From Eubacteriaceae bacterium (lineage in GTDB: Bacteria > Bacillota > Clostridia > Eubacteriales > Anaerofustaceae), in the NCBI GenBank assembly GCA_017551505.1, contig JAFZLL010000050.1:1-49533 (forward strand): a stretch of DNA of 49,533 nucleotides, given 5' to 3'. Of the stretch, positions 14,735 through 24,328 are shown piece by piece. The first letter of the stretch is position 1, and each line of letters begins with the position of its first letter. The notes beneath the pieces were generated by a model. The model was given only the letters and a program-made list of their open reading frames with translations, did not search any database and had not been told where the DNA came from. Position numbers and translations under genes: made by a program.

Positions 14735-16735
14735 ATGGAATTATTCAAGGTACATAGCGAATACTCACCTGCAGGAGACCAGCCCAGAGCCATAGAAGAA
14801 CTCTCCCAAGGTATCCTTAAAGGGATGAAGGCCCAGACGCTGCTCGGAGTCACCGGCAGCGGCAAGACGTTCACCATGGCCAAGGTCATAGAGCAGGTCA
14901 AGAAGCCTACTCTCGTCCTGGCGCACAACAAGACCCTTGCCGCGCAGCTATACAACGAATTCAAGAGCTTCTTCCCGGAAAGCGCGGTGGAATTCTTCGT
15001 TTCATATTACGATTATTACCAGCCGGAAGCATACGTGCCCGGCAGGGATCTTTACATCGAAAAAGATTCCTCGATCAACGACGATATCGACAAGCTGCGC
15101 CACTCGGCAACCTGCGCCCTTTCCGAAAGGGAGGACGTCATCATAGTCGCTTCCGTCAGCTGCATTTACGGCCTGGGCAACCCTATCGATTACCGTACGA
15201 TGGTCCTATCCCTGCGCCCGGGAATGATAAAGCCAAGGGAGGACATCATCAGGAAGCTGGTCGACATCCAATACAGCAGGAATGAGACGGACTTCAAGCG
15301 GGGCACCTTCCGCGTCAAGGGGGACACCATAGAGATCTACCCCGCCGACAGCGACGGTTATGCTCTGAGGATAGAGCTGTTCGGCGATGAGGTGGATGAG
15401 CTTTCCGAGATCAACGCCCTCACCGGCAAGGTCATACGGAAAAGAAACCATATAAGCGTATATCCCGCCAGCCATTATGTCGCCGGGGCGGAGGCTCTGG
15501 AGAGGGCCATAGGGACCATCCAGACCGAACTGGACGAGAGGGTAAAGTATTTCAAGGATAACGGGAAGCTGCTCGAGGCGCAGAGGATCGCGCAGCGCAC
15601 GAATTACGATATCGAGATGCTCAGGGAGATCGGCTACTGCAAGGGCATCGAAAACTATACGCGCCATATGAACGGCACAGCGCCCGGCATGCCTCCGTAT
15701 ACACTGCTGGATTATTTTCCCGATGACTTTCTGATGTTCATCGACGAATCCCACGTCACGCTCCCCCAGGTGAGAGGGATGTACGGCGGGGATTACAGCA
15801 GGAAGAAGAACCTGGTGGATTACGGGTTCAGACTGCCTTCGGCCTATGACAACCGCCCTCTGAACTTTTCCGAATTCGAGGGAAAGATCAATCAGGTGGT
15901 CTTTGTGTCCGCCACCCCCGGGGATTACGAGGCAGAGCATTCCGAACAGACTGCGGAGCTCATCGTACGCCCGACCGGACTGGTGGATCCGGATGTGAAG
16001 ATCGTTCCCACCGAAGGACAGATCGACGACCTCATCGGCAGGATCAACGAGGAGACCTCCAAAGGAAACAAGGTCCTGGTCACGACCTTAACGAAGAGGA
16101 TGGCGGAGGACCTGACGCAGTTCCTTTCCAAGGCCGGCATAGCCTGCCAGTACCTCCATTCCGACATCGACACCGTGGAGCGCATGGACATTATCAACGA
16201 CCTGCGCAGCGGCGTATTCGACGTGCTGGTGGGAATAAACCTGCTCAGAGAAGGACTGGATATCCCCGAGGTTAGCCTGGTGGCCATCCTTGACGCCGAC
16301 AAGGAAGGCTTTTTAAGGAGCGAGACCTCCCTGATCCAGACCATCGGGAGAGCCGCAAGGAACGTGAGCGGCCACGTCGTCATGTACGCGGACGAAGTGA
16401 CCGATTCCATGGAGAGAGCGATACGCGAGACCGAACGGCGGCGCGATAAGCAGAAGAACTACAATGAAGAGCACGGCATCACGCCGAAGGGGATCACGAA
16501 GGCGATATCTGGAGGGATACAGGACGCCATCGCGCCGAAAGAAACGCAGAGAGCCAGGGGACGCAAAGATGACAGGCCCCTGCCGAAAACGCTTGCCGCA
16601 AAGGACGTCTCAGAGGTGATAGCCCAGCTGGAGGAACAGATGAAGCAGGCAGCCAAAGCCCTCGATTTCGAAAGGGCCATGGTGCTCAGGGACAGGATAA
16701 AGACCATTAAGGGGCAACTTGGCGGGGATGAATGA
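14735..16735 (+). CDS. uvrB: Excinuclease ABC subunit B
   Basis: UvrB, the 666-residue damage-verifying helicase of nucleotide excision repair, which receives lesions from UvrA and recruits UvrC. Walker A GVTGSGKT is at 38-45, the beta-hairpin that clamps DNA has [12 protein letters not shown] near 90, the DESH box follows near 340, and helicase motif VI reads QTIGRAARN near 540. The C-terminal UVR domain that binds UvrC ([18 protein letters not shown]) is present, so the protein is complete. It is translated just after lspA, and its final codons overlap the start of the following methyltransferase gene. uvrA is not in the window. Confidence 0.97.
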   Translation: MELFKVHSEYSPAGDQPRAIEELSQGILKGMKAQTLLGVTGSGKTFTMAKVIEQVKKPTLVLAHNKTLAAQLYNEFKSFFPESAVEFFVSYYDYYQPEAYVPGRDLYIEKDSSINDDIDKLRHSATCALSEREDVIIVASVSCIYGLGNPIDYRTMVLSLRPGMIKPREDIIRKLVDIQYSRNETDFKRGTFRVKGDTIEIYPADSDGYALRIELFGDEVDELSEINALTGKVIRKRNHISVYPASHYVAGAEALERAIGTIQTELDERVKYFKDNGKLLEAQRIAQRTNYDIEMLREIGYCKGIENYTRHMNGTAPGMPPYTLLDYFPDDFLMFIDESHVTLPQVRGMYGGDYSRKKNLVDYGFRLPSAYDNRPLNFSEFEGKINQVVFVSATPGDYEAEHSEQTAELIVRPTGLVDPDVKIVPTEGQIDDLIGRINEETSKGNKVLVTTLTKRMAEDLTQFLSKAGIACQYLHSDIDTVERMDIINDLRSGVFDVLVGINLLREGLDIPEVSLVAILDADKEGFLRSETSLIQTIGRAARNVSGHVVMYADEVTDSMERAIRETERRRDKQKNYNEEHGITPKGITKAISGGIQDAIAPKETQRARGRKDDRPLPKTLAAKDVSEVIAQLEEQMKQAAKALDFERAMVLRDRIKTIKGQLGGDE

Positions 16736-17867
16736 GTTTACTGTCAGACTGACCACGTCGTTCGGCCTGGAGAGCATACTTAAAAAAGAGGCGAACCGCC
16801 TGGGATACGCCCCTGTAAAGACAGAGGACGGATCTGTATTCGTCAAAGGCGGCTATGAGGATATCCTCAGGCTGGACCTCAGCCTGCGCACGGCAAACAG
16901 GGTGCTCATTCAAGTCGCAGAGGGGAAAGCCTCATCTTTCGACGAGCTCTACGATCTCGTATACTCAATTGACTGGAAGGAGCACCTGCCGAAGGACGCG
17001 GCCTTTTCAGTCGAAAAGATCACGAGCGTTTCTTCCGCCCTGTTCTCCAGAAGCGACTGTCAGGCAATCATCAAAAAGGCTGCCGTCGAAAAGCTGAAGA
17101 AGCAATACGCCGCAGGCGCCATAAGCGAGACCGGGCCGTATTATCCCTTGATCGCAAGGATAAAGAACGACGTCTGTTCGATATACCTCAACGCCAGCGG
17201 GGAGCCGCTGAATAAGCGGGGATACCGCCTCAATAAGCTGAAGGCGCCCATCTCCGAGACCCTGGCTGCCGGGATAGTGCTCCTTTCGGGCTATACGGGC
17301 AAAAGAGAATTTGCGGACATAATGTGCGGCAGCGGGACGATAGCCATAGAAGCCGCGATGATCGCATCAGATATGGCTCCGGGGCTCAACAGGAGATTCT
17401 CCGTAGACGATTGGCATGTGGTCGACACAAACAGGTCAAAGGAGATCCGCGAGCGGGCAAGGGATATGATCCACAGGCCGGATTACCGCATCCTCGCGTC
17501 GGATATAGACAGGAACGCAGTGCGCACCAGCATCAGCAATGCCAAAAGGTGCGGGACAGACAGCTTCATCGCCTTCCAGAAGGCGGATATGCGGGATTTC
17601 CGCAGCAGGGCAAAGTTCGGCACGATAGTCACCAACCCGCCATACGGAGAGAGGCTCTCGGATCGGAGAGAAGCGGAGGAGCTCTATAAAGACCTGAGAA
17701 ATGTCTTCGATTCGCTGACAGGCTGGCAGATGAGCATAATAACGGCAAACCCGGAATTCCAGCGCTGCTTCGGCAAAAAGGCCGACAGGAACCGCAAGCT
17801 GTATAACGGGAACATGCTGACATACCTATATTCATATAATGAGAACACAGGAGAAAAATATGGATGA
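16728..17867 (+). CDS. THUMP-domain class I rRNA/tRNA guanine N2-methyltransferase (RlmL/Trm-like)
   Basis: A 379-residue protein with an N-terminal ferredoxin-like/THUMP RNA-binding region (about 1-160) and a C-terminal Rossmann methyltransferase domain. The SAM-binding motif reads [14 protein letters not shown] near residue 200 and the catalytic motif NPPYGERL near 305, as in RlmL/RlmK-type enzymes that methylate guanine N2 in rRNA or tRNA. ATG 16728 overlaps the uvrB stop by eight bases and is preferred to a TTG nine bases earlier. The next gene overlaps its stop by eight bases. The exact target base is not evident. Single-domain members are common in Firmicutes, unlike the fused enterobacterial RlmKL. 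Confidence 0.88.
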   Translation: MNEFTVRLTTSFGLESILKKEANRLGYAPVKTEDGSVFVKGGYEDILRLDLSLRTANRVLIQVAEGKASSFDELYDLVYSIDWKEHLPKDAAFSVEKITSVSSALFSRSDCQAIIKKAAVEKLKKQYAAGAISETGPYYPLIARIKNDVCSIYLNASGEPLNKRGYRLNKLKAPISETLAAGIVLLSGYTGKREFADIMCGSGTIAIEAAMIASDMAPGLNRRFSVDDWHVVDTNRSKEIRERARDMIHRPDYRILASDIDRNAVRTSISNAKRCGTDSFIAFQKADMRDFRSRAKFGTIVTNPPYGERLSDRREAEELYKDLRNVFDSLTGWQMSIITANPEFQRCFGKKADRNRKLYNGNMLTYLYSYNENTGEKYG

Positions 17868-18384
17868 TACAGACGATATCCTGTTCAAGGCAGCGCCGAG
17901 CGACCTGGATGAGATCGGCCGGATGTTCGACGACGCCATCGCGGAGATGGAAAAGAACGGGATACACCTATGGAACGAGCATTATCCCAGGGAAGTCCTC
18001 CCGGAGGACATAGAAAAGCAGCGGCTGTATATACTCAGGCGCGGCGGGAAGGTCATCGGGGCGTTCGCTCTGGCTAACGATGAAGACGAGGAATACGAGC
18101 CCGGGACATGGGAAGACGATAACGCCCCGTGCAGGTTTCTGAACAGACTGGCAGTCGATCCTTCATGTCAGAGACAGGGCATCGCCAGAAGGCTTATCGC
18201 CGATGCCTGCCGGATCGCAAAGGATGAAGGGGCCGGATACCTGAGGCTTTTCGTCGCAGACTTCAACCAGCCCGCGGTCAGCCTGTATGAAAAGACCGGC
18301 TTCAAGCGCAGTCCGGTCATTAAAGAGGCTTACCTGTATAAGGACAAAGTCGTAATGTTCGGATATGAAAAAAAGCTGAGCTGA
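17860..18384 (+). CDS. GNAT family N-acetyltransferase
   Basis: A 174-residue GNAT acetyltransferase. The acetyl-CoA loop is visible as LAVDPSCQRQGIARRLIADA (near 90-110), followed by the SLYEKTGFKR segment typical of motif B. I choose ATG 17860, because AGGAG lies six bases upstream, rather than the in-frame ATG 21 bases earlier. It overlaps the methyltransferase stop (ATGGATGA), so translation is coupled. The substrate could be a small amine, a peptide or a protein and cannot be told. It is the last gene of the lspA operon, followed by a terminator. Confidence 0.85.
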   Translation: MDDTDDILFKAAPSDLDEIGRMFDDAIAEMEKNGIHLWNEHYPREVLPEDIEKQRLYILRRGGKVIGAFALANDEDEEYEPGTWEDDNAPCRFLNRLAVDPSCQRQGIARRLIADACRIAKDEGAGYLRLFVADFNQPAVSLYEKTGFKRSPVIKEAYLYKDKVVMFGYEKKLS

Positions 18385-18392
18385 CAAAATAA

Positions 18393-18455
18393 ACCGCCTT
18401 CGGCCCGGATGCTGAGATGAGCAGCTTGCCTGACCAAAGGCGGTCTTTTGTTTTA
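18393..18455 (+). terminator. Terminator of the lspA-uvrB operon
   Basis: ACCGCCTT (18393-18400) pairs with AAGGCGGT (18437-18444), enclosing a 36-base internal region, and is followed by CTTTTGTTTT. It separates this operon from the converging gene that ends at 18472 and may serve both. Confidence 0.7.
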
Positions 18456-18471
18456 TTATCGGAATTACGTT

Positions 18472-19839
18472 TTAGAAGCCTTCGCGGCCTACGTTCTTGC
18501 TGCCTACGTTTCCGCCTGAGCTGACGCCGATCGTAAGCTTCCAGCTGCCTGCCGTAAGCTTGAAGGAGGTTGCGCCGCTGATATCGAGCAGCATATAGGA
18601 ACCGTCGTCACCGAACATCTCCTCCGTGCCGTACCATTTGGTGCCGGCTGCTTCCTTGATCGTGTACGTGCCTGCGGGGACCTTGACCGTCCCGCTCTTG
18701 TCCGCAGCGATGAAGGCGGTCGCTACCAGATCTCCCTTCTCATTGTACATCTTGATGTAATAGTTCTGGGTCCCGCCCTTTACAGCGATGGTGAGCGAAA
18801 CGCTCTTGGAGGAATATGCGGGATTCCTGTAGACCGTTCCGTTGGAAGGATTGGGCTGGACGCATTTGTCTATCATCTCCGAAGCATCCATGAAGCCTGC
18901 GATATCCTCGAAGATCTCATGAGCGGAGTAATACAGTCCCTTATCCATAAAGCTGCGGGCCTCCGCATATTTCGAGATCTTGTAGGAATCAGCGTAATCA
19001 AGATCCTTCAGCGGAGAGGCCAGTTCCACAGCGGCGTCATAGCTGCCTGCACTCAGCTTTTCCATCGCGAGATCATACTGGGCTTTAAGGCACGCCTCGG
19101 CTCTTTCAGATGCGCCTTCGACAGCGGGAGCATCCGTAAAGCAGCCATAAGCTTCCATATAATATCCGTTTCTCATGGCGTTCTCGCCGTTGATGAAGTT
19201 CACATAGGAATCAGAGTCCTTGTAATCCTCATCGGAGAGCGGTGCAAGCAGCCCGAAAGCCTGATCATAATCCCCTGAAGTGAAAGCGCTGACGCCTTTT
19301 CTGTATGCCAGCTCCTTCTTCAGGTACGGATACCCGAACACGGCTCCGCCTATCAGAGCTGCGACAAGGAGCAGTAAGACGACGACTGTTCCCGCTTTTC
19401 CCTTCTTCTTTGCCGGCTGGACATAGTCCGGAGTATACCCCGTATATGCGCCGTATGTATTGCCGGCATTTGACGGGCTCTGATACCCTGTGCCTGCCTG
19501 GCCGGGCCGGCCTTCACCCTGAGCGGGCTCAGCGGCTGCCGTATCAGCGGGAGCTCCTTCGAATCCGACCTCTCCCCATGTCTGAGGGGCTTCCTCTCCC
19601 TCGCCGCCTTCGGCGGAAAAACCTGCCGGCTCGCCTGCCTCGGCACCCGCAGGGCCTGCCTGCTCGCCTATCATCGTGCTCTCGGCCACGTGATCCGCGG
19701 TCTCAAGCCCGTAGTCTCTCACATCCTCTGCGGTATCCTGAAGGCCTTCCGCAATATCCTCATTCTGCACTGCGCCGCAGTATATGCAGAATTTTGCGTC
19801 GTCCGACAATTCTTTTCCGCAATTACCGCATTTTTTCAT
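18472..19839 (-). CDS. Zinc-ribbon membrane protein with TPR-like extracytoplasmic domain
   Basis: A 455-residue protein. The N-terminal zinc ribbon has CGNCGKELSDDAKFCIYCG. A long Ala/Gly/Glu-rich linker follows (about 30-135), then one transmembrane helix (GTVVVLLLLVAALIGGAVFG), then TPR-like helical repeats (AFTSGDYDQAFGLLAPLSDE; AMEKLSAGSYDAAVELASPL), and a C-terminal beta domain ending in a Gly-rich tail. Zinc-ribbon/TM/helical-repeat proteins are frequent in Clostridia, but their task is unknown. I choose ATG 19839 (GGAG seven bases upstream) over an ATG two codons earlier that nearly touches the site. It is read in the same direction as cvpA and the DUF951 gene. Confidence 0.75.
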   Translation of the reverse strand: MKKCGNCGKELSDDAKFCIYCGAVQNEDIAEGLQDTAEDVRDYGLETADHVAESTMIGEQAGPAGAEAGEPAGFSAEGGEGEEAPQTWGEVGFEGAPADTAAAEPAQGEGRPGQAGTGYQSPSNAGNTYGAYTGYTPDYVQPAKKKGKAGTVVVLLLLVAALIGGAVFGYPYLKKELAYRKGVSAFTSGDYDQAFGLLAPLSDEDYKDSDSYVNFINGENAMRNGYYMEAYGCFTDAPAVEGASERAEACLKAQYDLAMEKLSAGSYDAAVELASPLKDLDYADSYKISKYAEARSFMDKGLYYSAHEIFEDIAGFMDASEMIDKCVQPNPSNGTVYRNPAYSSKSVSLTIAVKGGTQNYYIKMYNEKGDLVATAFIAADKSGTVKVPAGTYTIKEAAGTKWYGTEEMFGDDGSYMLLDISGATSFKLTAGSWKLTIGVSSGGNVGSKNVGREGF

Positions 19840-19866
19840 TGACATGCTCCTTTCTTTTCCAATGAC

Positions 19867-20070
19867 TTATGATACTGGATCAGCAGACTTTTTTATAATG
19901 CTTTTAAGCTTTTTATTGAATTCATTCCTCGGCAGCATGACTATATGAGAGCATCCGAGGCATCTTATCTTTATGTCGGCTCCGGTGCGTATGATCTCCC
20001 AGAGACTGCTCCCGCAGGGATGGGGCTTTTTCATCCGCGCCGTATCACCGACGGAATAATCGTTTATCAT
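19867..20070 (-). CDS. DUF951 domain protein (YyzM-like)
   Basis: A 67-residue protein with the DUF951 pattern: VGDTARMKKPHPCGSSLWEI followed by ADIKIRCLGCSHIVMLPR. The Cys residues (PHPCG and CLGC) suggest metal binding. DUF951 is a small family found almost only in Firmicutes, often near ychF or rpsF, and its function is unknown. The gene starts one base after the cvpA stop, so the two are probably translated together. Confidence 0.88.
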   Translation of the reverse strand: MINDYSVGDTARMKKPHPCGSSLWEIIRTGADIKIRCLGCSHIVMLPRNEFNKKLKSIIKKSADPVS

Positions 20071-20071
20071 A

Positions 20072-20743
20072 TCAATCGAACAGCATACTGATATAGAAGT
20101 ATTTGATCAGTATGGAGTTGTTGATCGCCGTGGACAGTGAATCCATGTGCAGGAATACATTCAGCGAATAGATGACTGTTGCGATGACGAACAGGAACAA
20201 TGCCCCCTCTGCGGCGCCGATGACAAGGCCGCCGAGGCGGTCTATGAACCTGATAGCGGGCACTTCCGTCAGCTTCCCGATTATGAAGGAGACGAGCCAT
20301 CCTGCTATCATGACAGCCAGGAATATCCCGAGGAACGATATGACGTTCATGATGAGGCCTGCGGCGTATTCGCCGAAGGCATCCGCCCCTCCCCCCAGTG
20401 CATTCCCCGGCTTGTTTAAGTATTTGGTTATGAGATTCCACAATGCCCTGGGGATATTGTGGAGCTCGGCCGAATCCGTGACGGCCTCTGAGGTCGCCTC
20501 CCCTGCTATCCCGCTGAAGATGGACCGGTACTTATCCGCAACATATCTCTTTATGCTCTCGAAAAGATCGCTCTTTTCCCTGAGGATATCCGTGACTGCC
20601 GGACTGAAGACTTTGGCGGCAATGCCCGCGCCGATCACCAGGAACAGGGATATCACGGATTTTGCGAATCCGCGGATAAGCCCGGAGATGGCGCACACGG
20701 CGAAAACTATCAGGAATAAAATGTCTATCCAGGAGAAATTCAT
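20072..20743 (-). CDS. CvpA family membrane protein
   Basis: A 223-residue protein with four N-terminal-biased transmembrane helices. It starts MNFSWIDILFLIVFAVCAIS and has GLIRGFAKSVISLFLVIGAG, the typical opening of the CvpA family (colicin V production protein, PF02674). The homologue in enterobacteria affects envelope processes, but the biochemical role is unclear. ATG 20743 is chosen (GAGGGAATC upstream) over a more distal ATG that would add residues outside the family alignment. It is followed directly by the DUF951 gene. Confidence 0.82.
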   Translation of the reverse strand: MNFSWIDILFLIVFAVCAISGLIRGFAKSVISLFLVIGAGIAAKVFSPAVTDILREKSDLFESIKRYVADKYRSIFSGIAGEATSEAVTDSAELHNIPRALWNLITKYLNKPGNALGGGADAFGEYAAGLIMNVISFLGIFLAVMIAGWLVSFIIGKLTEVPAIRFIDRLGGLVIGAAEGALFLFVIATVIYSLNVFLHMDSLSTAINNSILIKYFYISMLFD

Positions 20744-20936
20744 GATTCCCTCTCTGCCGGATCTTCTGCTGAAATCCGACAGCAATATATTATAATAAAA
20801 TCCGACCATATGCAATAATTAATTGCGCTGCAGCCGCCCGGGCTGATGACCCGCATCACCGTTTCCGATCCCTTCCCCGGCAATCCCCCGATTGCCAGAT
20901 TTGCTGGGCGGGATATGAAAAAAATGCAAAAAAAGC

Positions 20937-20964
20937 TTGAAAACAGCGGAGCAGATGGTATAAT
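20937..20964 (+). promoter_or_regulatory. Promoter of the rpmG-secE-nusG-ribosomal cluster
   Basis: TTGAAA (20937-20942), a 16-base spacer and TATAAT (20959-20964). The 20744-20936 stretch upstream has no gene; it holds a 7-bp hairpin GGCAATC/GATTGCC at about 20879-20896 of unknown role. Confidence 0.75.
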
Positions 20965-20973
20965 AACTTCTGC

Positions 20974-20994
20974 AAAGGCGAAGAGCCTTTTTTT
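20974..20994 (+). terminator. Promoter-proximal attenuator-like hairpin
   Basis: AAAGGC, loop GAAGA, GCCTTT, then a run of Ts (seven in a row at 20988-20994). It starts about ten bases after the -10 of the rpmG promoter, so it lies at the very 5' end of the transcript. The stem is short, so read-through would be substantial; it may be an attenuator. Confidence 0.5.
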
Positions 20995-21027
20995 AGTGTG
21001 AATTAAAGGATCAAGGAGTTGACGGCA

Positions 21028-21177
21028 ATGAGAGTAAAGATAACGCTCGAATGCACAGAATGCAAGCAGAAGAACTACGACACGAAGAAGGAAAAGGACA
21101 GCCCGAAAGAAAGGCTTGAGATCAAAAAATACTGCAGGTTCTGCCGCAAGCACACGGTTCACAGGGAAACCAAATAG
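21028..21177 (+). CDS. rpmG: 50S ribosomal protein L33
   Basis: A 49-residue L33. It starts [20 protein letters not shown] and ends [17 protein letters not shown]. Both CxxC pairs (CTEC and CRFC) are present, so this is the zinc-binding form. The ATG has AAGGAG nine bases upstream. The rpmG-secE-nusG order is standard in Firmicutes. Confidence 0.96.
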   Translation: MRVKITLECTECKQKNYDTKKEKDSPKERLEIKKYCRFCRKHTVHRETK

Positions 21178-21185
21178 GACATAAA

Positions 21186-21434
21186 ATGGCAAAGAATACA
21201 AAGAGCAAAGACGCAGCCAAAAGACCGTTCTTCCTCGTACGCTGGTTTATAGCCATAAAGGATTACATAGCCGGCAGCATCAAGGAGCTTAAGAAAGTCA
21301 CCTGGCCCACGAGAAAAGAGCTTATCAAAAGTACCTGGGTGGTATTGATACTCGTACTTATCATCGCAGCACTCACCTTCGGATTCGATACGTTATTCGA
21401 CATAATAACCGGCTGGGCCTATGACCTCGTATAA
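21186..21434 (+). CDS. secE: Preprotein translocase subunit SecE
   Basis: An 82-residue SecE, the small clamp subunit of the SecYEG channel. After a basic N terminus it has the conserved cytoplasmic helix SIKELKKVTWPTRKELIKST and one transmembrane helix (VVLILVLIIAALTFGFDTLF). The single-helix form and length are typical of Firmicutes. It lies eight bp after rpmG and 12 bp before nusG. Confidence 0.95.
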   Translation: MAKNTKSKDAAKRPFFLVRWFIAIKDYIAGSIKELKKVTWPTRKELIKSTWVVLILVLIIAALTFGFDTLFDIITGWAYDLV

Positions 21435-21446
21435 GGAGGGCGCGCG

Positions 21447-21992
21447 ATGAGCGAACAGAAAGTCGACAGCGGTCCCAAGTGGTATGTGGCCCATACCTAT
21501 TCCGGATACGAGAACAAGGTCAAGGCGACCATAGAAGCCACGGTCCAGAGCCGCGGCATGGAGGATGTGATACTCGAGGTGGTCGTTCCCCTGCACGATG
21601 TCGAGGAAACGAAAGCCGGAGTGCGCAAGACCGTTTCGAAAAAGATATTCCCAGGATATGTACTGGTCAAGATGTACATGACGGACGAATCGTGGTATGT
21701 GGTACGCAACACCCGCGGGGTAACAGGATTCGTAGGGCCTGCCAGCAAGCCCGTGCCTCTGACCGACGAGGAGCTCACGAACCTCGGCATAAAGAAAGCC
21801 CAGGTGGTCCCCACGATAGATGTCAGAGTCGGTGAGAACATATCGATAATAAGCGGACCCTTTGAGGGATTCGACGGCATCGTCGACGAGATCAATCCCG
21901 CAGGACGCAAGATCAAGGTGACCATTTCCATGTTTGGCAGGGACACCCCTGTGGAACTGGATTTTTCCCAAATAAAGAAAGCAACATATTAA
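21447..21992 (+). CDS. nusG: Transcription termination/antitermination protein NusG
   Basis: A 181-residue NusG. The N-terminal NGN domain has KWYVAHTYSGYENKVKATIE and the FPGYVLVKMYMTDESWYVVR strand that contacts RNA polymerase. The C-terminal KOW domain has VGENISIISGPFEGFDGIVD and ends VELDFSQIKKA. It couples RNA polymerase to the ribosome or Rho. AGGAGGGCGCGCG precedes the ATG. It lies between secE and rplK as is usual. Confidence 0.97.
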   Translation: MSEQKVDSGPKWYVAHTYSGYENKVKATIEATVQSRGMEDVILEVVVPLHDVEETKAGVRKTVSKKIFPGYVLVKMYMTDESWYVVRNTRGVTGFVGPASKPVPLTDEELTNLGIKKAQVVPTIDVRVGENISIISGPFEGFDGIVDEINPAGRKIKVTISMFGRDTPVELDFSQIKKATY

Positions 21993-22012
21993 TTTTCGGA
22001 GGATAGTTAGAA

Positions 22013-22438
22013 ATGGCAAAGAAAGTCGTAGGGATAGTCAAGCTGCAGATAGCTGCAGGAAAAGCGACACCGGCTCCGCCGGTCGGACCGGCACTGGGCA
22101 AATACAGCCTGAATATCGCGCAGTTCTGCAAGGAATACAACGCAAGAACTGAGAAAATGGCCGGATACGTGGTGCCGGTAGTCATCACGGTATATCAGGA
22201 TGCATCCTTCACATTCGTGACAAAGATGCCCCCTGTGGCGGATCTCATCAAAAAGACTCTCAATCTGGAGAGCGCTTCCGCAAAGCCCAACACCACAAAG
22301 GTCGGGACTCTGACAGCACAGCAGGCCAGAGAGATCGCCGAGCAGAAGATGCCGGACCTTAATGCATCTTCGATCGAAACAGCCATCAAGATGGTAAAAG
22401 GGACAGCCCGTTCGATGGGAGTCCTGGTAGAAGACTGA
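22013..22438 (+). CDS. rplK: 50S ribosomal protein L11
   Basis: A 141-residue L11, which with L10/L12 forms the GTPase-associated centre. Signature segments are [20 protein letters not shown] at the N terminus and the C-terminal RNA-binding domain with [20 protein letters not shown], then RSMGV. Length is normal. GGAGG lies upstream of the ATG. Confidence 0.97.
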   Translation: MAKKVVGIVKLQIAAGKATPAPPVGPALGKYSLNIAQFCKEYNARTEKMAGYVVPVVITVYQDASFTFVTKMPPVADLIKKTLNLESASAKPNTTKVGTLTAQQAREIAEQKMPDLNASSIETAIKMVKGTARSMGVLVED

Positions 22439-22504
22439 TAAACTGATAAAACAATCATAAACGCCGTTAAAGTGGAAGGCGAAAAGACCACAGAAAGGTA
22501 AACA

Positions 22505-23197
22505 ATGCAGACACAGAAGAATTACCTCAATAAGAAAAAGCTCATCGAACCCGGAAAGCTATACGATTTTGACGAAGGCGTAGCCCTCTTGAAGAAGCTC
22601 GCATCCGCAAAATTCAACGAGACCGTGGAACTCCACGTACGCCTGGGCGTTGACTCCCGTCACGCCGACCAGCAGGTCAGAGGCGCCATCGTGCTGCCGA
22701 ACGGGACCGGAAAGACCACCAGAGTCCTTGCATTTGCCAAAGGCGCCAAGGCAGAGGAAGCCAAGGAAGCAGGAGCCGACTATGTCGGAGCTGAGGAACT
22801 GGCAGAAAAGATCCAGAAGGAAAACTGGATGGAATTCGACGCCGTAGTCGCCACCCCCGACATGATGGGCGTAGTCGGAAGACTCGGTAAGATCCTCGGA
22901 CCCAGAGGCCTCATGCCGAACCCCAAGACCGGAACGGTCACCCAGGAGATCGGACAGGCAATAAAGGACGCCAAAGCCGGTAAGGTGGAATACAGACTGG
23001 ACAAGTCCAACATCATCCACTGCCCCGTCGGAAAAGCCGACTTCACGGATGAGGCGCTGCTGGAGAATATCAACACCTTAGTCGATACTATCAAAAGAGC
23101 AAAGCCCGCCGCGGCCAAGGGACAGTATTTCAAGAGCATCACCCTCGCATCGACGATGAGCCCCGGCATCAAGCTTAATGTATCCAAGATAGTCTGA
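22505..23197 (+). CDS. rplA: 50S ribosomal protein L1
   Basis: A 230-residue L1 of the ribosomal stalk. Marks are [32 protein letters not shown], and [21 protein letters not shown]1 also represses its own operon by binding mRNA in many bacteria; no obvious L1-binding hairpin was recognised in the 66-bp rplK-rplA gap. The following rplJL genes have their own promoter and leader. Confidence 0.97.
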   Translation: MQTQKNYLNKKKLIEPGKLYDFDEGVALLKKLASAKFNETVELHVRLGVDSRHADQQVRGAIVLPNGTGKTTRVLAFAKGAKAEEAKEAGADYVGAEELAEKIQKENWMEFDAVVATPDMMGVVGRLGKILGPRGLMPNPKTGTVTQEIGQAIKDAKAGKVEYRLDKSNIIHCPVGKADFTDEALLENINTLVDTIKRAKPAAAKGQYFKSITLASTMSPGIKLNVSKIV

Positions 23198-23201
23198 GCT
23201 A

Positions 23202-23230
23202 TTGACTATTATCCGAAAATACGCTATATT
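23202..23230 (+). promoter_or_regulatory. Promoter of the L10 leader-rplJL unit
   Basis: TTGACT (23202-23207), a 17-base spacer and TATATT (23225-23230), only four bases after the rplA stop. It sits just before the L10 leader, so rplJL can be transcribed independently of rplKA. Confidence 0.7.
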
Positions 23231-23245
23231 ATCAATTGTATGAAA

Positions 23246-23350
23246 CAGCCGCAGACAACAGGTGCTTGAAAAAGCTTAAATATCCTGTCGAGGTGAACAA
23301 GAGTGCTTAACAACGAGCGCTTCGCCTGGCGGTGAAGCGCTTTTCTTTTT
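23246..23350 (+). ncRNA. L10 (ribosomal protein) leader with terminator
   Basis: The L10 leader binds the L10-L12 complex and lets it repress its own synthesis. The core is recognisable: GCAGACAACAGGTGC (23251-23265) and AAGCTTAAATATCCTGTCG (23272-23290). ACAGG pairs with CCTGT, and GCTT with AAGC forms an inner stem, as in Bacillus-type leaders. It is followed by a terminator (AGCGCTTC at 23316-23323 with GAAGCGCT at 23334-23341, then TTTCTTTTT), so control is likely by transcription attenuation before rplJ. Confidence 0.85.
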
Positions 23351-23395
23351 AGCTTATCGCTGCTGTTATCATAAATAATCAAAGGAGGTACAGCA

Positions 23396-23908
23396 TTGGC
23401 TAACGAACAGGTTTTAGACGCGAAAAAGGCCGTTGTCTCCGAGATCGTCGACAAGATCAAGAAAGCGCAGTCTTTCGTAATGGTCGATTACAAGGGCCTT
23501 ACGGTCGAAAATGCCACAGCGCTCAGGGCGAAAGCCAGAGAGATGGGCGTAGATTACAAAGTCTACAAGAACACTTTGATGAGATTAGCCGCCAAAGAGA
23601 CCGGTTATGATGACCTCATTCCATTACTCGAAGGCATCACCGCGGTCGCGTTTTCCGACAGTGACGCTGTCGCGCCGGCAAAGCTCATCTACGATTTCGT
23701 CAAGGACAAAAGACTCAACACCCTCACATTCAAGGGCGGAGTCGTTGAAAACGAGATCAAGGACGCAGACTCCGTCGCACAGATCGCGCAGCTGCCCAGC
23801 AAGGACGTGCTCATCGCCAGAGTGCTTGGAAGCATCAACGCTCCTCTGTCGAAGCTCGTGTACGTTATTGACGCTATTGCGAAACAGAAGGAAGAACAGG
23901 CGGTCTGA
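23396..23908 (+). CDS. rplJ: 50S ribosomal protein L10
   Basis: A 170-residue L10, the base of the ribosomal stalk that holds L7/L12. It begins (M)ANEQVLDAKKAVVSEIVDKI and has SFVMVDYKGLTVENATALRA and VDYKVYKNTLMRLAA. The start codon is TTG (23396) with AAAGGAGG seven bases upstream; no better in-frame ATG lies near. A TTG start on a highly expressed gene may hold L10 below L12. Expression is preceded by the L10 leader. Confidence 0.96.
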   Translation: MANEQVLDAKKAVVSEIVDKIKKAQSFVMVDYKGLTVENATALRAKAREMGVDYKVYKNTLMRLAAKETGYDDLIPLLEGITAVAFSDSDAVAPAKLIYDFVKDKRLNTLTFKGGVVENEIKDADSVAQIAQLPSKDVLIARVLGSINAPLSKLVYVIDAIAKQKEEQAV

Positions 23909-23940
23909 CCGCAAAATCCAGATAAGGAAAGGAATTCATA

Positions 23941-24312
23941 ATGGACGAAAAATTTGAAAAGATCATAGAAGAAATCAAGGGAATGACCGTTTTAGAGCTC
24001 AATGAGCTCGTGAAGGCTATGGAAGAGACATTCGGTGTCTCCGCAGCAGCGCCCGTAGCAGCCGGAGGACCCGCAGCTGAAGCTGCACCCGCAGAAGAGA
24101 AGACAGAATGGAACGTCGTGCTCACCGATGCCGGTCCCGAAAAGCTCAAGGTCGTCAAGGCCGTCAGAGAAGCCACAGGACTCGCCCTCAAGGATGCCAA
24201 GGCCCTCGTTGACGGAGCGCCCAGCACCCTCAAGGAAGGCGTATCCAAGGAAGAAGCAGACGCCATCGTCGCCAAGGTCGCAGAAGTCGGCGGCAAGTGC
24301 GAACTCAAATAA
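23941..24312 (+). CDS. rplL: 50S ribosomal protein L7/L12
   Basis: A 123-residue L7/L12. The N-terminal dimer domain ([20 protein letters not shown]) is joined by an Ala/Pro/Gly hinge ([20 protein letters not shown]) to the C-terminal domain that recruits translational GTPases ([20 protein letters not shown]). A strong ribosome binding site AAGGAAAGG is upstream. A perfect terminator follows and rpoB is not next, unlike the order common in bacteria. Confidence 0.97.
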   Translation: MDEKFEKIIEEIKGMTVLELNELVKAMEETFGVSAAAPVAAGGPAAEAAPAEEKTEWNVVLTDAGPEKLKVVKAVREATGLALKDAKALVDGAPSTLKEGVSKEEADAIVAKVAEVGGKCELK

Positions 24313-24328
24313 TAATTTCGGATCACAA

